From Acidobacteriota bacterium (GTDB lineage Bacteria; Acidobacteriota; Terriglobia; Acidiferrales; UBA7541), in assembly GCA_013289955.1 (NCBI GenBank), contig JABCYZ010000006.1:62001-126000 (forward strand): DNA of 64,000 bases. The letters run 5' to 3'. A model generated the notes under the pieces. It was given only the letters and a program-made list of their open reading frames with translations, ran no database searches and was not told where the DNA came from. The position numbers and the translations under genes were made by a program. This document shows, one piece after another, positions 1 to 7,585 of this stretch. Each line of letters opens with the position of its first letter. Positions within the stretch are counted from its first letter, which is position 1.

Positions 1-571
1 AAAGGGAAGACCAGAGGATAGATTGCTCGCGAGAAGAAAGGCGCGGTTCGATCAGAAACGGAAAGCTGAGAAGTGCGAGAAGGGAAGCGAGATTGGAGAG
101 AGCAAAAAGAGGATAGGGCGAACGGCCGGAGGCGCGGCGGGCGTACCACGTTTGCAGCAGCGGGCTTGTGGCGCTGAGCAAAACAAACGGCAGGCCGAGC
201 GAAAACGTGAGCAGGCCGAGGATGCGCCAGGCTGGATCGATTTCTACATGCGAGCGCCAGAATATTTCGGGCGCGATCGGCAACCACATCAGGCTGACGA
301 GAAGAAGTCCCAGGTGGAGGACGGATTGGCGCTGTGGTACAAGGCGACGAATCGTGGCGTCGGCGTAGAGATAGCCGAGAAGAAGCGCCGATTGAAAAAA
401 GACCAGGCATATCGCCCAGACGGCGGCGGAACCTCCGAACCAGGGAAGAATTAGTTTGGCGAAGAGCGGTTCGATCAGAAAGAGAAGAAAAGCCCCGAGA
501 AAAATCGTTGCGGCGAATAAAAGCCTCTGCCATGGCGGCAAGGAGTCGGGCGTTTCGGCAGAGCTGTGCAT
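1..571 (-). CDS. Membrane spermidine synthase-like protein (fused MFS/spermidine synthase type), N-terminal part, cut by window edge
   Basis: This gene is missing from the ORF track because it runs off the left edge. Reading the minus strand from the ATG at 571 gives about 190 open codons to base 1. The product begins MHSSAETPDSLPPWQRLL, then a hydrophobic segment with FLIEPLFAKLILPWFGGSAA and further membrane helices around residues 20-40, 45-70, 85-100 and 118-135. That motif pattern is typical of large membrane proteins annotated as fused MFS/spermidine synthase, whose C-terminal half carries a Rossmann aminopropyltransferase-like domain that is not visible here. The start lies 13 bp downstream of the NUDIX gene stop on the same strand, so the two are probably co-transcribed. 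The substrate is unknown for this family. I am sure it is a real gene and fairly sure of the family. Confidence 0.82.
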   Translation of the reverse strand, partial: MHSSAETPDSLPPWQRLLFAATIFLGAFLLFLIEPLFAKLILPWFGGSAAVWAICLVFFQSALLLGYLYADATIRRLVPQRQSVLHLGLLLVSLMWLPIAPEIFWRSHVEIDPAWRILGLLTFSLGLPFVLLSATSPLLQTWYARRASGRSPYPLFALSNLASLLALLSFPFLIEPRLSSREQSILWSSL

Positions 572-584
572 ACTCCGGGCGGAA

Positions 585-1142
585 TCAGGAGCGGACCAGG
601 AAGCGCAGGTAGTACAGGATTCCGGCGACGGACTTCGCGTCGCGGATCTTGTTGCGGCGAATCATCTGTTCAATTTCGCCGTGCGTGAAAGCCTTGCAGG
701 TGATCTTCTCGTCTTCTTCCGGCTCCGCTTCTCCGGGTGTCAGATCTTCGGCGAGAAGAATGTACATGCGCTCCTCGAGAAAACCGGGCGTGGGGAAAAT
801 ATCTAGAAAAACGTGGAAGCGTTTGGCGCGGTAGCCGGTTTCTTCGATCAGTTCGCGGGCGGCCGCGCGTCGCGGATTTTCGCCGTTGTCGATGCGGCCT
901 GCAACCAATTCCCAAAGGAATTGCCGCGTGGCGTGGCGATACTGGCGAATCATGACAATGCGGCCATCTGGCAGGGCGGGGAGAACGACGACCGAGCCGG
1001 GGTGCGTTATGACTTCGCGCGTGACGCGCAGGCCGCTGGGCTCGATGATCTCATCGCGGCGCAGCCCGAAGACGGGACCCTTGTAAATCATTTTGCTGCG
1101 AAGGACTCTGGCGGTGGTGCGGCTAGGTGCTTTGGGCGGCAT
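585..1142 (-). CDS. NUDIX hydrolase, ADP-ribose pyrophosphatase-like
   Basis: The ORF track extends to 1391, but the conserved protein starts at MPPKAPSRTT (ATG at 1142), giving 185 aa, normal for this family. Before that the reading frame overlaps the divergent response-regulator gene. The NUDIX box is visible as GRIDNGENPRRAAARELIEETGY, matching the Gx5Ex7REUxEExGU pattern with all metal-binding Glu residues. The upstream VVVLPALPDGRIVMIRQYRHA strand and the LEERMYILLAEDL segment resemble ADP-ribose pyrophosphatases (NudF type), which hydrolyse ADP-ribose to AMP and ribose 5-phosphate in the cytoplasm. The exact nucleotide substrate cannot be read from sequence. It precedes the membrane spermidine-synthase-like gene and is divergent from the LytTR regulator across a 108 bp gap. 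Confidence 0.9.
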   Translation of the reverse strand: MPPKAPSRTTARVLRSKMIYKGPVFGLRRDEIIEPSGLRVTREVITHPGSVVVLPALPDGRIVMIRQYRHATRQFLWELVAGRIDNGENPRRAAARELIEETGYRAKRFHVFLDIFPTPGFLEERMYILLAEDLTPGEAEPEEDEKITCKAFTHGEIEQMIRRNKIRDAKSVAGILYYLRFLVRS

Positions 1143-1250
1143 AGTCCGTACGTTTTCTCCGCCGTTATCATACACTGTAGGGACGCGATCTATCGCGCCC
1201 CTGCCGAAGCGTCGAGGCGATCGGCGAAGGCAGCTCCGAGAGAATTGGCA

Positions 1251-2027
1251 ATGCCGATCAATACCATCATCGTCGATGACGAGAAGCCGGCGCGGGAAGA
1301 ACTTGCTTTCCTGCTGAAGGCCTTTCCCGAAGTCAACGTTATCGGCCAAGGGAAGAACGGCGTGGAAGCCGTGGCGCTGATCAAGGAGCACTCACCCGAT
1401 CTCGTTTTCCTTGACGTGCAGATGCCGGGGCTCGACGGTTTTGGCGTCCTCAAGAAAATAGTCGAACGAAAAATGAAAATGCCGCACGTGGTATTTGCCA
1501 CCGCGTTCGATCAATACGCCGTGCAGGCGTTCGATGTGAACGCCGTCGATTACGTGCTGAAGCCATTCGACAAAGCGCGCATCGCGAAGGCCATTCAGCG
1601 CGCTCGAAAGATGCTCGACACGCAGACCTCGACGACCGAGCGCCTCGAGCAGCTCGTGAGCCAACTCGGCGCCGCGAAGAGCGCGCCGCAAAGAGTGAAA
1701 GTGCTGGTGCAGTCGCAGCAGCGGCTGCTGCTCGTCAATGGCGAAGACATTATTTTTGCAACGACCGACGGCAGCGCCATTGTCGTCGTGACGCGCGAGG
1801 TGGAAGGTTCGTCGAACTATCGCACGCTCGAAGAACTAAACGCCACGCTCGATTCTGAATCGTTCTGGCGCCCGCACCGCTCCTACCTCGTGAACACGCA
1901 GCACATCAAGGAAGTCGTCCCTTGGTTCAACTCCACCTTCATCCTGAAAATGAACGACAAGAAATCGACCGAAGTCCCCGTAAGCCGCGCCCAAGCCAAG
2001 CGTCTGCGCGAACTATTTAAACTGTAA
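1251..2027 (+). CDS. LytTR-family DNA-binding response regulator
   Basis: The ORF-track start at 813 lies inside the NUDIX gene on the other strand. The true start is the ATG at 1251 (MPINTIIVDDEKPAREE), giving 258 aa, the usual AlgR/LytR size. Residues 1-120 are a receiver domain: acidic pair D9-D10, phospho-acceptor D55 in LVFLDVQMPG, and the conserved Lys about residue 104 in VLKPFDKAR. Residues about 150-255 form a LytTR DNA-binding domain, with FWRPHRSYLVNTQHIKEV as its signature. No histidine kinase is adjacent, so it is an orphan regulator whose partner (typically a LytS/YesM-like kinase) lies elsewhere. It is divergent from the NUDIX gene. Family assignment is secure; its targets are unknown. 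Confidence 0.93.
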   Translation: MPINTIIVDDEKPAREELAFLLKAFPEVNVIGQGKNGVEAVALIKEHSPDLVFLDVQMPGLDGFGVLKKIVERKMKMPHVVFATAFDQYAVQAFDVNAVDYVLKPFDKARIAKAIQRARKMLDTQTSTTERLEQLVSQLGAAKSAPQRVKVLVQSQQRLLLVNGEDIIFATTDGSAIVVVTREVEGSSNYRTLEELNATLDSESFWRPHRSYLVNTQHIKEVVPWFNSTFILKMNDKKSTEVPVSRAQAKRLRELFKL

Positions 2028-2238
2028 ATGGCACGGTACCCGGCGGGTATCCGGGTCCCCTCGTTCTGGGATTTTCGTGTGATAGAGACAGATCGAGATC
2101 CGAGCGGCATTTTCAGCGCCTCGGGACGAGCGGAGTTCGCGTCCCCCAAGCGCAGATTCTCGGGCTTCTCGGGCCCGCTCTATTTGGGACTGCTTCTCGG
2201 TGTGATAGCATCGTGCGTACCTCGCGTACATTCAACTG

Positions 2239-3471
2239 ATGGATTTTTCGCTTAACGACCACCAAAAACTGATACGGGATACGGTTCGCCGATTCATGGA
2301 TGCGGAAGTGCGGCCCCGGGTGAAGCAGCGCGACCGCGAAGAGCGTTTTCCTGCCGAAGAGATCAAGAGTCTGGCCGAGCTGGGCTGCTGCGGAATGATG
2401 ATTCCTGAAGAGTGGGGCGGCCCCGGGCTGGATACGCTTTCCTATGTGCTGATGCTTGAGGAAGTAGCGCGCGTGGACGCGGCGATGGCTACCTCGCTCA
2501 GCGTGACGAATTCGGCCGTGCAGGTGCCGCTGACGAAATTTGGGACGGAAGAGCAGAAGAAAAAATATTTGCGGCGCCTGGCCACGGGAGAAATCCTTGG
2601 TTCGTTTTGTTTGACGGAACCGGCGGCGGGATCGGACGCGGCGGGGATTCAGGCGCGCGCCGTAGCGGCAGAGCGTAGGGGGTCGGGTGTTGGGGCAAGA
2701 ACATCTGAGCCGCCCGGGCTGACGCCGGCAGCCGGTGCCAGCGGCGATGTCTATCGGTTGAACGGCACCAAGACCTGGGTGTCCAACGGCCACGTCGCTG
2801 GCCTCTTTATCGTGTTCGCGAAGACCGACCCGGACGCGGGCGGCAAGGGCATTACGGCGTTTCTGGTGGAGCCGGGGTTTCCCGGGTTCAAGGTGGGGCG
2901 GCACGAGGACAAGATGGGGCAGCGGAGTACGCCCGCCGTCGAGATTTTGCTGAACGATTGCGAGGTGCCGCGCGAGAACCGGCTGGGTGAAGAGGGGCAG
3001 GGATTGAAGATTGCGCTGAGCGCCCTGGACGGCGGGCGGATCGGGATTGCCGCGCAGGCGCTTGGATTGGCCGAGGGAGCGTTGGACGAGTCGCTCCGGC
3101 ATGTCAAGGCAAGGCGGGCGTTTGGGAAGTCGATTGGCGAATTTCAGGCGATCCAATGGATGCTGGCAGACATGCAGACGGAGATCGAGGCGGCGCGCGG
3201 GCTGGTTTATCATGCGGCATGGCTCAAGGATACGCACCCGGGGAAGTTGGGCGCGGCGTCGTCCAAGGCGAAGCTTTTTTCCAGCGAGATGGTGAACCGG
3301 GTGGTGGCCAGGGCAGTGCAGATTCATGGGAGCTCGGGGTATTCGCGGGAGTCGGATGTCGAGCGGATGTACCGCGATGCGCGGGTAATTACGATTTATG
3401 AGGGGACCAGCGAGATCCAGAGGACGATCATCGCCCGGGAGCTGCTGGGCGCGCCCGGGAAACCGGCGTAG
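2239..3471 (+). CDS. Acyl-CoA dehydrogenase with a short extra loop
   Basis: FAD-dependent acyl-CoA dehydrogenase that introduces the alpha-beta double bond in fatty-acyl or branched-chain acyl-CoA and passes electrons to ETF. The family landmarks are visible: LTEPAAGSDA (FAD site, about residue 125), TKTWVSNG (about 177), FGKSIGEFQAIQWMLADM, and the catalytic-base region IYEGTSEIQR with E388 in the short-chain position. Length is 410 aa against about 380 for most members. The excess is an approximately 25-residue Gly/Pro/Arg-rich insertion around residues 144-167, between GSDAAGIQARAV and VYRLNGTK, in a loop between the FAD-binding beta strands. No beta-oxidation partner genes are adjacent. 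The substrate chain length cannot be assigned from sequence. Confidence 0.94.
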   Translation: MDFSLNDHQKLIRDTVRRFMDAEVRPRVKQRDREERFPAEEIKSLAELGCCGMMIPEEWGGPGLDTLSYVLMLEEVARVDAAMATSLSVTNSAVQVPLTKFGTEEQKKKYLRRLATGEILGSFCLTEPAAGSDAAGIQARAVAAERRGSGVGARTSEPPGLTPAAGASGDVYRLNGTKTWVSNGHVAGLFIVFAKTDPDAGGKGITAFLVEPGFPGFKVGRHEDKMGQRSTPAVEILLNDCEVPRENRLGEEGQGLKIALSALDGGRIGIAAQALGLAEGALDESLRHVKARRAFGKSIGEFQAIQWMLADMQTEIEAARGLVYHAAWLKDTHPGKLGAASSKAKLFSSEMVNRVVARAVQIHGSSGYSRESDVERMYRDARVITIYEGTSEIQRTIIARELLGAPGKPA

Positions 3472-3475
3472 TTAA

Positions 3476-3712
3476 CCTTCACTGCCACCGGGGTTTTGCG
3501 CAAGCGTCGCTTCTGAGGAATTTTATGTTCTCGAGGAAGAGCGCTCGGGGCAGTGCGGGTTCTCGGCGACCTGGATGAGCAAGGCGGTGACGGACTTGGG
3601 ACTGAAAAAATACCCAATACAGGTAGTACCCGTAACCCAATCTTTTGTCAGGGCAAGGGAAGGAATGTTTATTCAGAGCGCAGAGTACAGAGAGAAGAGG
3701 AGAGCGGGTTGA
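3476..3712 (+). other. Unrecognised short open frame between acyl-CoA dehydrogenase and trpS, possible gene remnant
   Basis: The frame open from 3476 to the TGA at 3710-3712 encodes a protein-like stretch (GFSATWMSKAVTDLGLKKY, then PIQVVPVTQSFVR). The only ATG in it is at 3575, which would give 45 aa; no good start serves the whole frame. Its stop overlaps the likely trpS start as TTGA, the coupling pattern seen elsewhere in this window. I do not recognise it. It could be a small coupled gene, the tail of a decayed gene, or chance. Confidence 0.22.
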
Positions 3713-5034
3713 CGACAGAGGCTGAGGGGAAGAAGAGGAGTCGGGTGGTTAGCGGGATGCGGCCTACGGGCAGGCTGCACATCGGGCATTACTTTGGGGC
3801 GCTTGAAAATTGGGTGCGTTTACAGAATGACCCAGCGTACGAGTGCTTTTACTTTATTGCGGATTGGCATGCTCTGACCAGCGATTATGCGGATACGTCG
3901 GGGATAGCGCAGAACACCATGGAGATCATGACGGATTACCTGGCGGCGGGGTTGGACCCGGCCAGGTCGGTGATTTTTCAGCAGTCTTTGGTGCCGGAGC
4001 ATGCCGAGCTGCATTTGTTGCTGTCGATGGTGACGCCCTTGAGTTGGCTGGAGCGAGTGCCGACCTATAAAGAGGCATTGGAGCAGGTGAAGAATAGGGA
4101 TCTGCACAACTATGGGTTTTTGGGGTATCCGTGTTTGCAGACAGCAGATATTGTGATTTACAGCGCGCCCGCCGAGGCGGGCAAAGAAAGAGCACAGCTT
4201 TACGTGCCGGTGGGGGAGGATCAGGTCTCGCATGTGGAGTTGAGCCGCGAGATTGTTCGGCGATTCAATGGAACGCTCTTCACCGTAAGGCCGGAAATCG
4301 TCGATTACCTCATCGGGAGAGGTGCGGCACAACCCGAGAAATATCCCGCCGAGCTTCGCTTGATTTTGGAGGACGTTTCTAAAGTTCGTAAGCAAGGAGC
4401 CGACGCTTCTAAGGACGTTAGAAGCACCTCCGCCGCACCGGCAATTCGTCAGTTTATTCAGGAAAGCGGGTTAGTAAACTTTCTGGACGCTATCCCGGGT
4501 GCAAACTCATTTCTTGACATGCCCGACCCTTTGGTCGAGCCGCAGGTGATGCTGACAAACACGCCGAGGATACCTGGACTTGATGGGCGGAAGATGTCGA
4601 AGAGTTATGGGAATGCGATTACGTTGAGCGAGACGGATGAGGAGATACGGAAGAAGACGAAAGTGATGGTGACGGACCCCGCTCGGAAGAGACGTACGGA
4701 CCCGGGAAATCCGGATGTGTGCCCGGTATACGACTGGCATAGACTCTTTTCTCCGGGGGAGCCCGGGAGATTGGAGTGGGTGCGGCAAGGGTGCACGACG
4801 GCGGGGATTGGTTGCATTGAGTGCAAGTCGGCAATGGCGGACAATTTGATCAAGTGGATCGCGCCAAAACGAGAACAGCGGATCAAGTGGGAGAACGATC
4901 CGAAGGGCGTGCTGGAGATTATTGACGACGGATCGAAGCGGGCTCGCCTGGAGGCGAAGAAGACGATCGGGCGGGTCAGGGAAGCGGTGTTTGGATGGGA
5001 GAAGAAGAGAAAAGAACTGGCGAGTTGGGCGTAG
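3709..5034 (+). CDS. trpS: Tryptophan--tRNA ligase with a large internal insertion
   Basis: Charges tRNA-Trp with tryptophan in the cytoplasm. The ORF track starts at 3553, but conservation begins near VVSGMRPTGRLHIGHYFGAL. The TTG at 3709, preceded by the purine-rich GAGAAGAGGAGAG, is the best start and gives 441 aa. The class I signatures are both present: HIGH at about residues 24-27 (GRLHIGHYFG) and KMSKS at about 295-299 (LDGRKMSKSYGN). The usual DLVPVGEDQ-like motif appears as LYVPVGEDQVSHVELSREI. Most bacterial TrpRS are 330-350 aa. The extra length is an insertion of roughly 85 residues (about 188-277) between RRFN and PQVMLTNTPRIPGLDG, with codon choice less GC-biased than its flanks. 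Function is secure; the role of the insertion is unknown. Confidence 0.94.
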   Translation: MTTEAEGKKRSRVVSGMRPTGRLHIGHYFGALENWVRLQNDPAYECFYFIADWHALTSDYADTSGIAQNTMEIMTDYLAAGLDPARSVIFQQSLVPEHAELHLLLSMVTPLSWLERVPTYKEALEQVKNRDLHNYGFLGYPCLQTADIVIYSAPAEAGKERAQLYVPVGEDQVSHVELSREIVRRFNGTLFTVRPEIVDYLIGRGAAQPEKYPAELRLILEDVSKVRKQGADASKDVRSTSAAPAIRQFIQESGLVNFLDAIPGANSFLDMPDPLVEPQVMLTNTPRIPGLDGRKMSKSYGNAITLSETDEEIRKKTKVMVTDPARKRRTDPGNPDVCPVYDWHRLFSPGEPGRLEWVRQGCTTAGIGCIECKSAMADNLIKWIAPKREQRIKWENDPKGVLEIIDDGSKRARLEAKKTIGRVREAVFGWEKKRKELASWA

Positions 5035-5110
5035 CGAGATAGGAAAGGACACGGACTGGAGTCCGGGGATGGGGATGAAAAGCGCGAGGACGGCCCTAGG
5101 AAGAATAGAC

Positions 5111-5116
5111 TATAAT
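5111..5116 (+). promoter_or_regulatory. Perfect -10 hexamer (TATAAT) before the protein-kinase remnant
   Basis: TATAAT lies 12 bp before the ATG of the kinase fragment at 5128. No convincing -35 box is seen 17 bp upstream. Such a close -10 would give a nearly leaderless transcript. It suggests that the remnant keeps its original promoter, which could still serve scpA downstream. Confidence 0.35.
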
Positions 5117-5127
5117 TCCCGGCAACC

Positions 5128-5343
5128 ATGGAGCTTTCTCCCGGAACAAAACCTGGGCCTTACGAAGTAATCGGGCCGCTGGGCACGGGCGGGAGGGGAA
5201 AAGTATATCGGGCGCGGGATACGCGGCTCGAGCGCACCGTGGCGATAAAACCGAAGAAGAGGGCTAACGCCGAGACGCAGGGGGCCGGGGAGTCGGCGCA
5301 TGTCTTTGGCGCTGGCGGCCGAACGTTGGCCGGGAATTCTTGA
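5128..5343 (+). pseudogene. N-terminal fragment of a Hanks-type Ser/Thr protein kinase
   Basis: The 71-codon frame starts MELSPGTKPGPYEVIGPLGTGG and continues RGKVYRARDTRLERTVAIK. This is the N-lobe start of the bacterial PknB-like kinases that acidobacteria carry in many copies: the glycine-rich loop GTGGRGKV (usually GxGGMGEV), then the VAIK strand with the ATP-anchoring Lys. After VAIKPKKRA the similarity stops, and the frame ends at TGA 5341-5343 with a low-complexity tail. No HRDxKPxN or DFG motif follows in any frame before scpA at 5397. Only about 40 residues of a normally 500-900 aa protein remain, so it is a decayed remnant, not a working kinase. The substitution of Met-Gly by Arg in the loop also fits decay. 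Confidence 0.75.
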
Positions 5344-5396
5344 GTGGTTGCATGGAAAGGGCGCGAGGAACCGTGCCCCTATAAAGGCAAGGATGG

Positions 5397-6206
5397 ATGG
5401 CGACGCCTGGGAATAAGTTGACGCGGGACGCGGCTTACAAGGTGAACATACCCTTGTATGAGGGACCGCTGGATCTCCTGCTGGATTTGATCAAGAAGCA
5501 GGAGATGAATATTCATGATATTCAGATTTCGCTGATTACGGCGCAGTACCTCGAATACCTGCACAAGCTGGAAGAGTTGAATGTGGATGTGTCGGCGGAT
5601 TTTATTTACATGGCCGCCACGCTTATCTACATCAAGTCGAAGATGCTTTTGCCGCCGGATCCTTTGGCTGCGGAGGATGGGGTCGAGGGCGATCCCCGGG
5701 CGGAGCTGGTGCAGCGGCTTGTGGAGCACGAGAAATTCAAGAATGCGGCGCAGCTTTTGTATCAGAAGCAGCAGGTGGAAGAGAACGTGTGGTCGGTGCC
5801 GGACAAGTCGCTCTATAACGACCAGGGGACGGAAGGCGAGCTGGTCGTTTCGCTTGTGGATTTGGTGAAGGTGTTTCAACAGGTATTGGAGCGGCGGAAG
5901 GAAGTTTCGCGGATTGAGTTGCAGCATGAGCAGTTTACTGTGGCCCAGATGATTGCGGCATTGCGGGCGCAGATTCTGGCTAGCCCGGATAATAGCGTTA
6001 GCTTGATTTCGTTTTTTGAAGCTTGTCCTTCGCGGCACGCGATGATTGTGGCGTTTTTGGCGGTACTGGAGATGGTGAAATTGCAGGCGGTCGGGTTGGC
6101 GCAGGAGAAGCAGTTTGGGGAGATTGTGGTGAAGAAGGGGAACTCGTTTGATGTGATTTTTGATGAGGCCGGCGGGATCCGGCAAATTGACGAGGAGTAC
6201 AGGTGA
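5397..6206 (+). CDS. scpA: Segregation and condensation protein A
   Basis: Kleisin subunit of the SMC-ScpAB condensin, which bridges the SMC ATPase heads and organises and segregates the chromosome. The 269 aa product opens with the typical YKVNIPLYEGPLDLLLDLIKK, followed by the conserved ITAQYLEYL and MAATLIYIKSKMLLP segments of the N-terminal SMC-neck-binding domain. The C-terminal winged-helix part carries SLISFFEACPSRHAMIVAFLAVLEMVKL. Length is in the normal 240-280 aa range. The ATG at 5397 follows AGGATGG. scpB lies 191 bp downstream on the same strand, separated by a purine-rich spacer. No smc gene is in the window. Confidence 0.95.
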   Translation: MATPGNKLTRDAAYKVNIPLYEGPLDLLLDLIKKQEMNIHDIQISLITAQYLEYLHKLEELNVDVSADFIYMAATLIYIKSKMLLPPDPLAAEDGVEGDPRAELVQRLVEHEKFKNAAQLLYQKQQVEENVWSVPDKSLYNDQGTEGELVVSLVDLVKVFQQVLERRKEVSRIELQHEQFTVAQMIAALRAQILASPDNSVSLISFFEACPSRHAMIVAFLAVLEMVKLQAVGLAQEKQFGEIVVKKGNSFDVIFDEAGGIRQIDEEYR

Positions 6207-6248
6207 TCGTTGAGGTCCAGAGCTGACAGCCAAAGCCCGGAGAAAAAG

Positions 6249-6397
6249 ATTTTAGACAGAGGGGGCGGAGAGCACAGGGAGAACAGGGGAAGCCGAGAGA
6301 CGAAAGAAGAGAAAGAGAGCTTACCGAGAGAGACACATAGTTCAGAAAGAAGAGCAACGACCAGATTTCAGGAACCGCAGGGAAGAGAGAGTTCAGC
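6249..6397 (+). repeat. Purine-rich CAGAG-type intergenic repeat between scpA and scpB
   Basis: The spacer holds a run such as GACAGAGGGGGCGGAGAGCA followed by further AGAG/GAAAG units, almost entirely A and G on the plus strand. Similar CAGAG-rich blocks occur at 3671-3702, 9271-9302, 10151-10195 and 22341-22377. They look like members of one dispersed intergenic family. No coding sense is visible. The scpB ribosome-binding region lies at its end. Confidence 0.4.
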
Positions 6398-7264
6398 ATG
6401 ACGCAGGAAGAGAGAAAAGCGGCACTCGAAGCGATTATTTATGCGGCGGATGAGCCGGCTACCATTGAGCAGCTGGCGAAGGCGCTGGGGGAAGAGAAGC
6501 TTGTCGTGCAGGCTTCGCTCGATGAGCTGGTGGCCAGTTACGCTGTGGAGGAGCGGGGGATTGAGATTCGAGCGGTGGCTGGCGGGTACAAACTTTATAC
6601 CAAGCCCCAGCAGCATGATGTGGTGCGGAGATTTATCAAGAGTCTGCGGCCGCCGCTGCGGTTGACGATGCCGGCGCTCGAAACGCTGGCGGTGATTGCC
6701 TACAAGCAGCCGGTGACCTCGCCGGAGATTTCGGAGATTCGCGGGGTGAATACTTCGGGAGTCATCAGCACGCTTTTGGATAAGCGGTTGATTACAACGG
6801 CGGGGCGGAAGGAAGTGATGGGACGGCCGATTCTTTACAAGACTTCGAAGGAATTTTTGATGCGCTTTGGGTTGAGCCATTTGGAGGAGCTGCCGAGTTT
6901 GAAGGAGTTTGAGGCACTGGCGCGGGAAGCGTTGGGGAGCGATGAGGGCGTGGCGCCCGGGAGCGAGGAGTTTAACGATGGCGAAGGAGCTGCCGGAGAG
7001 AACAAGGCAGCCGGGCGAAACGAGAGTCAGGAAGCGGTCGTGGCGGCAGGTGTCCGGGCGGAGACTGTTGCTGATGTGGTTGTGTCGGCCGAGCATTCCC
7101 AGGACACGGCGGCTGAAGCGATGGAGCACGTGAAAGAGGAGTTGGCGGAGGCGGAAGCGTTTCGCGAGCATGAGGCGCGAGCGACGGCAGAAGGCATGCC
7201 GGCAGGGGAGTTGGATGAGGAGCCGTTGCCGCCGAGCGTGAAGTCGACCGCGGCGGGGGAATAG
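6398..7264 (+). CDS. scpB: Segregation and condensation protein B
   Basis: Winged-helix partner of ScpA in the SMC condensin complex. The 288 aa product has the usual pair of winged-helix domains: EAIIYAADEPATIEQLAKAL at the start, and the strongly conserved LETLAVIAYKQPVTSPEISEIRG at about residues 95-117, then GRKEVMGRPILYKTSKEFL. After about residue 190 it carries a roughly 100-residue Ala/Glu-rich, acidic tail with no recognisable fold, longer than in model ScpB proteins (about 180-200 aa). The tail is probably disordered. The ATG at 6398 is the first residue of the conserved domain region. Confidence 0.95.
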   Translation: MTQEERKAALEAIIYAADEPATIEQLAKALGEEKLVVQASLDELVASYAVEERGIEIRAVAGGYKLYTKPQQHDVVRRFIKSLRPPLRLTMPALETLAVIAYKQPVTSPEISEIRGVNTSGVISTLLDKRLITTAGRKEVMGRPILYKTSKEFLMRFGLSHLEELPSLKEFEALAREALGSDEGVAPGSEEFNDGEGAAGENKAAGRNESQEAVVAAGVRAETVADVVVSAEHSQDTAAEAMEHVKEELAEAEAFREHEARATAEGMPAGELDEEPLPPSVKSTAAGE

Positions 7265-7585
7265 AAGCCGACAGATTCAGAAAGCAAAACAGGAAAGTTC
7301 AGAAAACGTCAGCCTGGGGCACCCCCGGGCGCACTTCTATCCTGTCGTCACACAGAACTTGCTTCATGACCGAGCTGCGGCCATTTGGGCCGCCCGTTGA
7401 CGGAGCGGCCGCAGGGGAAAGGCAAAACGGGCACCCCCTGAAAAGCGCCGAAAGTGGAATCCGCTGAGGGCAGTCTAAGGGTCTTGAACGCAAAAACTCT
7501 TGGGAACCAAAGTGATTCGGGCTCCGTACTGAATGAGGGCGGCAGGCCGCTTCAAGAAAAAGACGACGGTTTGGGAGGGAGAACC
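7265..7585. other. Intergenic region between scpB and the DUF4097 gene, no gene seen
   Basis: About 320 bp without a credible gene. The ORF track extends the DUF4097 frame back to 7454, but that part has no signal peptide or similarity. The first 45 bp are A/G-rich like the CAGAG repeats. A perfect short hairpin, GCGGCC-ATTTG-GGCCGC, lies near 7378-7394 without a T tract. The end carries the GGGAGGGAG ribosome-binding site of the next gene. Confidence 0.4.

Noticed and set aside
23-806. Overlapping plus-strand ORFs at the left edge
   Set aside because: Very basic and low complexity; the minus strand encodes a convincing membrane protein and a NUDIX enzyme across the same bases.
2038-2056. 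Hairpin ACCCGG/CCGGGT after the LytTR regulator as a terminator
   Set aside because: The stem is only six base pairs and is followed by CCCC rather than a T tract.
2113-3327. 404-codon minus-strand ORF opposite acyl-CoA dehydrogenase
   Set aside because: Antisense shadow; Arg/His/Pro-rich translation without motifs.
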